From: Phoronis australis
Lineage: Eukaryota > Phoronida > Phoronidae
Assembly: GCA_002633005.1 (NCBI GenBank)
Contig: NMRA01000181.1
Span: forward strand, 630,959-694,958
Reading direction: 5' to 3'
Length of the DNA: 64,000 bases
Numbering within the stretch: the stretch's first letter is position 1; every line of letters starts with the position of its first letter. A program made the translations under genes and the position numbers. Positions 40,601 to 49,600 of the stretch are shown here, piece after piece. The notes beneath the pieces were generated by a model. That model saw only the letters and a list, made by a program, of their open reading frames with translations. It made no database searches and was not told where the DNA came from.

Positions 40601-43600
40601 AGTGGCTGGGAGCCGTGGAGTAAATGTTCGGTGTCTTGCGGCACTGGGTTACAATTCAGAGAGCGTGTGTGCAGAAACGGTGACATGGTCGGAAATTGTA
40701 CAGGAAACGCACGGGAGACCAGGAAATGCTCGGAAACGCAGTGCAGTTCAAACAGTAAGTAAATGCTCCATAGAAATGGATTACAGGCAAAAATGATAGC
40801 TAAAGGACGTTGTGAGGCGGATGAGCTAATCAAGCTTTCAGGGGCGGATCCAGGATTTTTATTAAAAAGGGGTGTCCAAGTTAACAATTTTAAAAATCTA
40901 GATTTGATATCTGTAAAATCAAGGGAAAGAGGGTACGGACTCCCTTGCCTTTCCCCTTTGATTTGCCTAATGTGATTAGAAAATAATGCACGAAACTGCT
41001 TTACGCAGCTTCTTAGCTCCTTTGAGGTCTGTCCAGAGAGAGACCGGGTTGGTGTCATCGCCTAACGTTCTTTGCGCCTCGGGTTGGACGTTGTGTTTAG
41101 CAAACAAACCGTTTGGGAAGCGACATAAATGCAACATAAAACACTAAGGAAGGGAAATGATATTTAGGACGCCTTAAATTTCACAGATGACTATTTTCTT
41201 CAAAATGGTAGAGAAAATGCTACGGGGTAGAGACCCTGGTTACGCAAGGCATGTCACCATACATTTCACGTGCAACTGCAACTCACCCACAAAGAACCGC
41301 TTTGCTTGTCTTAGGTGCGGACAGACTAGTTTACAATAGTTCGTTGTCTGCCGCTCCCCATGTCTCTCTCCTTTCTGTGTGTTCACTATGCCTTCTTGCT
41401 TGCCTATATACACTTCTGCGGTGCACACTTGGTCGTAACTCAATGACGTGGTGAACAAGCCATAGTTCCAGGCTCGAAGCCAGAAGATTTTGTGAATTTT
41501 AATTTCATTTCCAAACTCCGCTGTGGAGTTTATTCACTTAGCTATTTCAGTGGAGAAGCGATACCAACATAAAATTGTTTGTTCTTTTTTGGACCACGGC
41601 ATTACTGCGGCATTTTGCTGATGGAGTAAATGAATTGAATGAGTGACAAGCCGCCTTACTAGTATGTCATGATACTTGTTAACCTTCCGCAAGAAACTGT
41701 GCAAAAATACCTCAGAACCATACTTCTCTATACAATCTAGCTTACTAATGAAGTTGTGTCCTGAATTGAAAGTGGCGTTCTTTATATTTCAGCCAAACTA
41801 CAATGTGACAGTGGGCGTGTTGAAGTTACATTTGTTATCGACGGTTCCAGCAGCATTTATCCCGAGGATTTCAATCTTCAAATCGACTTCTTCAAGCAAC
41901 TCATTGATATCCTTGATGTGGCACCAAATAAAACTCAGGTAGGTGTGTTGAGATATCTAAGTTCACCGTATCCATACTTTAAAGCACATTAAAAAAGTAT
42001 CTGAGTTTTCTTTTAAATTATTTCGGTAATTTCCATTTATATGAAGACTCGGGGAAAATTTTTGTTGTGACGAATAATGCAGAATCATTGTGTGATTTTA
42101 AAGGATAGCACTGCTTCAGTTTTGTAGCTTGAAAGCTCAGAATAAAAGAGGAGACACGTTTAGTTTCAGTAAAGAACACCAAGGACAGGTGTTACGGTTT
42201 TGATCTTTTAACAAGATATTGTAAAACTGTGACCAACAGATAGAGAAAATGGAGACAATATCTGTATTGGATCCTTAGAACCTGCAGTATTATGTATACT
42301 CACCTCGACGCCAATGGACGTCCGATGTAACAGTACAGTTCTCGAATAGGAAGCACTACTTTGACATGCTTTCAGGTTGCGGCCATATCATACGCGGATT
42401 ATCCCACTGTTGAGTTTTATCTGAACGAATACACTGACGGCGAGACCGTAAAGAGAGCCCTGGATCGAATTTCACAAGAGGGAGGCGGCACCAACACAGG
42501 TGGCGCTATTACAACTATTGTTCACGACATTCTTAGGGTTGAACACGGTGCGCGACAAGGCGTCCCGCGTGTTGGTGTAGTTGTGACAGACGGTCAAAGT
42601 AACGATCCGGGGTATACGTCAGAACAGGCGAAACAGGTAAGACTACATTTGATTGTTAATGAAATTTGAAGACACATGGTTTCATCGTAGTTCTTTTGAA
42701 AAGCTTCAATAAATGTTACCTGTAAGGTAATCAAGTATCTAAAACATAAAAGCACTGCCGCAAAATAAGACATTTTCAACGGGAGGTGTAGGCTCGAATT
42801 GCCGACCGGGGTATGAAGCGAGTGCAGGGATGCCTATGTTTGGAGTCAACGGCAGGGCGGGGGTTAGGCTAAAATTTGAACTGGTCAACCGTGGTAACCT
42901 AAGTGCCCCTCCCCGTGGCTACGTCAGTGCTTCAGAGGTTTCTGGTATTGCCTTAGTCTATTATTTTACATACACTTTGCTGTGGTTTTGTCTTTACAGG
43001 CTAAAGAGGCAGGCATCTATCTGTTCGCTATCGGGGTTGGGAATGGCATAGATAGAAGAGAGCTACTCCAGATAGCTGGCGAAAACGTATTCATAGCGTC
43101 CAGTTTCAGCGTTCTCGAAGACGTCAAGCAAAACTTTATCAGAACAACACAAAAGGCCTGCTCAGGTAGTCAGTACTTACACAAACGCATTAGGATTTTT
43201 GATACGTTTTTTCAATCTTTTTTAGTTTTCTTTTATTTCACCCAGAAATGTTTAAATCCCTTTATTTAATTGGCCTCAAACACGCGTATTGCGATAACGA
43301 AATGCACTTTTTTGCCGCCAAAGCCCGCCAAAAACACAAAATTAAACAAAAACCAGAATTAGCACGTACTGTGCTTGGCATACTTCCCATGAATGCTTGT
43401 ACTACAACTCTGCAGGTTTGTTGAAGCATGCCATGACCTAAGATAGACAAATGTCCGAATCCCCGACCTTTCCAACTTCCGATTAAAATAGTTGGTCATC
43501 CCAGGCATGTCTCCTGTCCACGTCTTCCCAATAAATAAATCACTCGTTTTACTGCATGTCTCCTCCGTGTAACTTACTATTTGTTCATTTGGCTTACAGC

Positions 43601-46600
43601 TCTGTGGAACAAGCCTCTTCCAGGTAGGTAATAAAATATTTTTGTTGGCAGTAAATATTTTATCGGTAAATAAAAACATCACAAACTCTAATTGGCCCAT
43701 TAACAAAACAAAGTGATTAGCATGAGTTAGGTCAACGAACATTGGAATTTTCAATAAGATCACCATCTTCCATTCGTTTACAATTGGCTAAGAAACAACT
43801 TTTGAAGCACCTTTAGTAGACTGGAATTACTTCAATTTTGAGAATGCTGAAATATCGAAAATGCGATGTGGTTGAAACTAACTAGAATAAGGTATCAATA
43901 AATTCTGACGTGGATTTTATGCCTATGGCTAAACTTGGCAGGAACATGCGGCTTGTGACTTAAGTGGTTTGTCATGATTTCCCGCCAGAGGACGGGCAGT
44001 GGTCAGAGTGGAGTGAGTACGGACCTTGTTCTGTCACCTGCGGACTTGGAATGAAAGCGCGGTCACGCACGTGCGACAACCCACCGCCAAAATACGGCGG
44101 GCGCAGCTGCACAGGCAAGGCCAGCATGATAACGACTTGCCTTGAGACGGACTGTCCGCGTAAGTGTCAATTTTTGTGCTAATTGGTGACATTTGGGTAG
44201 CTTTAGCTTGCAATAAAAACGGTATTTGGAGTAGACATTAGCTTCACAAAGCACAGCAACGCGATTTGTGATGTTACATTTACAAGTGTTGTTTTAAAAT
44301 CGATTTAAGTGCTCCCTAGTTATATTTTTACAATACTGATTATTTTCATAGTTCTAAAATAAAGTGAAGCTTATTTTCATTCAAGTTTGTTTTATTGATT
44401 TCAACGTTATCAGATTCAAAAGAGAATCATACTCTTCTGGTTCGTTCTGACGGATATTTTGAACTGAGAGTTAAGTTCAGTGCTCGCCTGATTTCCTAAA
44501 GAACAAGTACCCAATCCAATAATTCAGTACATGTTCTACAAATAAACAAAACATTGTTTTAAAAGTTAAAAAATAGCAGCTCTAGCATGTAAAATATTTC
44601 CCTGGTACTGCCTGTACTAATGTACAAAACTTTGGCCACAATATTCGGTGCACTTTATGAAAATGAGTCTACAGTTATCCATTTGCTTAATCCAGTTCTA
44701 AAATAGCTCGTTTTGTTGGACATTGCAGCTGGAATTTGCAGCGCTGGTATTGATTTGGTTTTCGCTGTTGACGCCTCAAGCAGTATGTGGGGAGACGCCT
44801 TTAAGAACTTACTCAGCTTTGTTGTTCGCATCAGAAATGAATTTTACAGCTACTCCAATGCACTTATTCAGGTTAGGTATAATTCCTGCATTTTACACCT
44901 ATTCCAATTCATAGTCTTTAGGTTAGGGTTTATTAGAGCATTTTCGAACCGTATTTATGAATAAACTATAGACCTTAAATAACAATTACGACGACAAGGA
45001 TGGACGACGACGACGGTGACCGACGCAACCGTCTCGTGGATTTTTGCTATTACGGGAAAGAAGTGTCTAAGTTCGACATTCGGTCGAAGTTACTGTCCGT
45101 TTGTTGCGAACAATGCAATACCTCCAGTTCCGGCTACGTAGGTCCTTTTCATTAGTCTGTGCATTGAGCAAAATGTCTAGAAAAGTATAAATTTACACTC
45201 ATTAAAAGTGTGTGTATTTTCTGAAAGTAGAAAGGCTTCGGAATGGGATTTTTAACTTTTTAGCAAACTTATTAGTTGGGTCACTTGACCATGTCTTTTT
45301 ACTAATAGTAAAATTTAGCAAAAAAGAAATGTACATTGATAGCAAAACAACGGTGTCAATCACACAATCAAATTTTATTTGATATAAATGTTCAAGGTGA
45401 GATATCAAAAACGCTGATACAGTTAATTTCTAAAATATTATTTCGTTTTCGTTTTTATTATCAACTTCAAAGATTTTTCATGAAGATCATAAAAGTACTA
45501 ATAAAAGGAACAATGCTAAAACAACTCCTAAAAGCCTTTTTAAGAATTTGCATAAAGCATTGTATTCGAAAATCTCATAAGAATCCAATCTGTAGTTTCT
45601 AAAATATGATGTTCCGTACTTGTCAAATTTGACCATTTTCGTAGGGTCCAACGTAACGTTAGAAAAGCGGTTGTAAACTCATTCCGCATAAGCCATATGT
45701 CTCGTATTCTTGATTGTTTTTCACCATAGTATAATTATAGTATAGTATAGTATAGTATAGTATAATTATCACTAGGTATAATTATCACTAGGTATAAACT
45801 TCAAAGATTTTTCATGAAGATCATTAAAGTACTAATTCTTGATAGCAAAAAGGAACAATGCTAAAACAACTTCTAAATGTACATAAGGCATTGTATCCGA
45901 AAATCTCATAAGAATCCAATCAGTCGTTTCTAAAATATGATGTTCCGTACTTGTCAAATTTGACCATTTTCGTAGGGTCCAACGTAACGTTAAAAGCGGT
46001 TATAAACTCATTCCGCATAAGCCATATGTCTCGTATTCTTGATTGTTTTTCGCCATAGTATAAGTATAGTATAGTATAATAAAATTATCACTAGGTATAA
46101 TTATCATTAGGTATAAACCATAATAAAGTAACAGTTTTCTGATTGGATTGCATCCTCAATTTTTATTTCTGTAGGTTGGCATGGTGACATTTGCCGGTAC
46201 TCCTCATATAGAATTCTATCTGAACACTTACAATAACTACTCGAGCGTAACCAAGGCTATTGAACAAACGGAGCAAAAAGGCACGGGCACCAACATCACC
46301 GGGACGATCAACTTAGTACGCACAAAATTGTTCTCTGCAAAACACGGGTCTCGGAGGAAATCTGCCAAGATTGTGGTCTTGATAACGGAGAATAAATTGG
46401 AAAACAGATCTGGAGTTGCCTTAGAAAAGCGACTTGTGAGTAATTCAGTCGTTTGTTACAGTTTGGTGAATTTCACAAATTGTTTGAATTGAACAATATA
46501 TCATGGTGACTGTAGTGTCAAATTCGGCTCCGCTGCTGTATAACCAGAGAATTGAATACCGGGGTTTGCCCCTAGGCTTGTGCCAGTGAAACATTCCATT

Positions 46601-49600
46601 ATTTTTTCAGCGAAAACATCTAAGAGGTTTGAGCAAAACACCCACGCTAGGGCCAGATTTCCAAGACAAAACTTCTCGTCTTGCAGAATCTAAAACAGGA
46701 CCCAATTTTCTCGAAAAAAACATTCTGGATTTGGTTAAAATGTCCAGAAAATATGGGTTGGAAGGCGTTTCTTGACTAAATAGTGCCCTAAGACAGCGTG
46801 TACATAGGGAGGGGCAAAGGCAAAAATGAAATGAAATGAGTTTCGACCAGGTGAAGGCCTTTTTGCAATGAATAGATGGGTCAAGACCCAGTTGTGACCC
46901 CCGTGACTACGCCAGTAGGTACTGTTCGCAAATTTATTGCGAATTGTTATATTTATCAATTGTTCGCTAATTTAGCAAGTTGTATGTAAATAACCCGCTA
47001 GCATTTCTACTTCATCACATTTTTGATATTATACAATTATTATTCAGATATTCATAGAGGTCGATATGTTGATTTTAAGGAGCCTTGGTCATTATGATAC
47101 TTTTTTAATCTGAAAACCAACATATTGACCTCGGTGGAAGTCAATAATGATATAATATCGAGAATTGCCAATAAATTTAAAAACGGCACGCAAGTATCCC
47201 CCAATTTCTCCCAAGCCTTTCGTCACACTGAGATCGAGCATCCAATATGCTTTATATTATCATTGGAAGAAACGCTTGCCTGTAGTCTTTTTCAGTTGTA
47301 ATAATAACCTAGATGTTAGTCGTTGTAATGAAATTACACTTTTATCTGTACCTGTGCATTAATACACATGTTTTGCGAAATACCTTCAGGCTCGTGCACA
47401 GGGTATTGACCTGTACGCGATAGGCGTTGGTGAACGCGTGAACAGTACGGATCTGCGCGAGATTACCCATAGCAACAACGTGTTCTCAGCTTCGAATCAC
47501 GAAGGGCTTCGTCAAGTCCTGTTGTCTTTGCTTTCCCAAGTAAATAAACGATGCCCGTGTAAGTTCAAACACGCATGCCATGTTTAAATCGCCGATAAAC
47601 CCGCCTCACATCTCAAAAGACAAGCTTTGATTTAGATCACTTACCGTTTTGAATTTGGTCTCACATTATTCCTTAGTCACATCTGAAATGATTTCAGGAC
47701 TAAAAATGAACTGATGCTTAGATATTGCTCGAGACCACAGGCTCTACAAGCTGACTTGTCACAGCTTTTCATGTAAAATGCGCCGAGTATGCCCTTAAAG
47801 AATAACCAGTTGTTAGTGTTTGAAAATTAACAAATCCTTTCAATCTGATTTACGAACAAAACGAGCCCACTTTTACTTCGGTAAGTGGTCTCAGTCGAGC
47901 ATCAGCTTCCTTGTTGACTGGGAATGCGGGTTTATGCTGTTTCAATTAAAATTTAGAAATTGGAGTTTTTAATCAAGTGGAAGAGCAGGACAAAATAATA
48001 AAAGAAATCTTGAAAACGGCATCTATTTTGGGTAATCACTGTTTTTTGATAGTGATAAAGGCAAATTATCGAGAAAGTTATTTTCAGCTGACCGAGATCT
48101 GCGATAAATGAAAGTCATACAATGTCTTACCATACCTGTACGCGGAATGATATACACTACGAAATGTCATACGACGGTTTGTTTCTCCGACTGTATGTCA
48201 TTCTGTGGGTAGTTTACACGTTTCTGTGATTTGAAGTGTAAATGAATTGTAGTATAAGTTGGAATTTATGCTCCACTAATGCATGCTTCTATTAAAAATA
48301 GTTTTTAGTTGTGTTGATGGTATTAGGCCCCAGTGATGATCAGAACGAATTACCCATATATGTACGTAAAAGTCATGAAAAATCCGCAGCCTTGCTCGTA
48401 TGAATAGTAACACCTGGAGTTTCACAAAAATAGAGTATGAATTACAGTTAGTGTACAATGTTAAGTATACGTGCAAAATGCATGAATGGCTTTATATTCA
48501 TTTTGTGACTTCGTTTAAGTTATTTAAAATTATTTTGTAGTAGTTACAGCCAGCGCGCCCACTCGGAGGTCCGGTAAGTTTAATCAGTGGCTTCGAATCA
48601 TGCGAACGCACCCAAAAGAATCACTGATCCCAATGTGTTTGTTAACATGTCTAACTTTCTTTTTCTTCTGTTTTCAATATTGTAATTTGTGAATAAAAGT
48701 GTGCCTTTTAAACTTTAGTCACTTTTAGTCGTTTCCTCTCATTTCCAACTTTACTTGTCATTCCGTATTAACGTTGGTTTGTGAAAGTCTTCGTTTTGAA
48801 ACCAGTTCATGTATGTTAACCTACAGGTACTATTCGTACGTGTCCTGTCGGTGTAAAATTTGTCTGGTTTGAATGTCCATCTGTCTCTACCGTACTTTGT
48901 TCTTACACTGACAGTCTTGTACGTCGAATTTCCATGTGGGAACGTCTCGGTGTTATTGTATACAAACTTGTACATATATATGTATTTCAATTATTGTCGT
49001 GTTGTGAAAGTAATCCTACTTGCGGGATTTTTAATGTACGTGCATGAAAACGTGTTCCGTTACGGTGATCGTATCTACTCCAACGTCGCTGACGTGTTTG
49101 TTTACATCATGTGATTAATGTTCTTACTCTCTTGCAGCAGCAAATTCCTCTCGTCAATACGTGCATGCGCATGACGTTCTCCAGCACCACTATACATTTG
49201 TTGCATGCAATTTGACAATTCGCGATATGTTAACCCACGAGAACATTTTGTCCTACCCATAGTTTCCTTTATAACCTGCAATTAGACTGATCTAAATTTG
49301 AAACAGGATATACATCAAAGCTGCATTTCGGCCTGTTTAGCTGGCTAAAAAACGGAAATCGAATTAGCCTTTTTTTCCCATGAAATCCGTCTCATAATAG
49401 TCTTTATGGTGATAGCATTCTTTTTCCGTTACCAATTAAAGTCGCAGGCAGTGTGTACGTGCACCATTTCCTAATTCGCAATTTTAAGGCTGCCGCCAAC
49501 CCCAGTAAACCCTGAAGGATTTTTTGGGGTCGCTGATGGTTTCGATGTTCTTGTTTGTAAATCCCCGTTACGGTAACGAATATTATGAGATTGATTTTAT

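Noticed and set aside
43359-43766. 135-codon minus-strand frame in an intron
   Set aside because: No recognisable domain or signal; chance frame.
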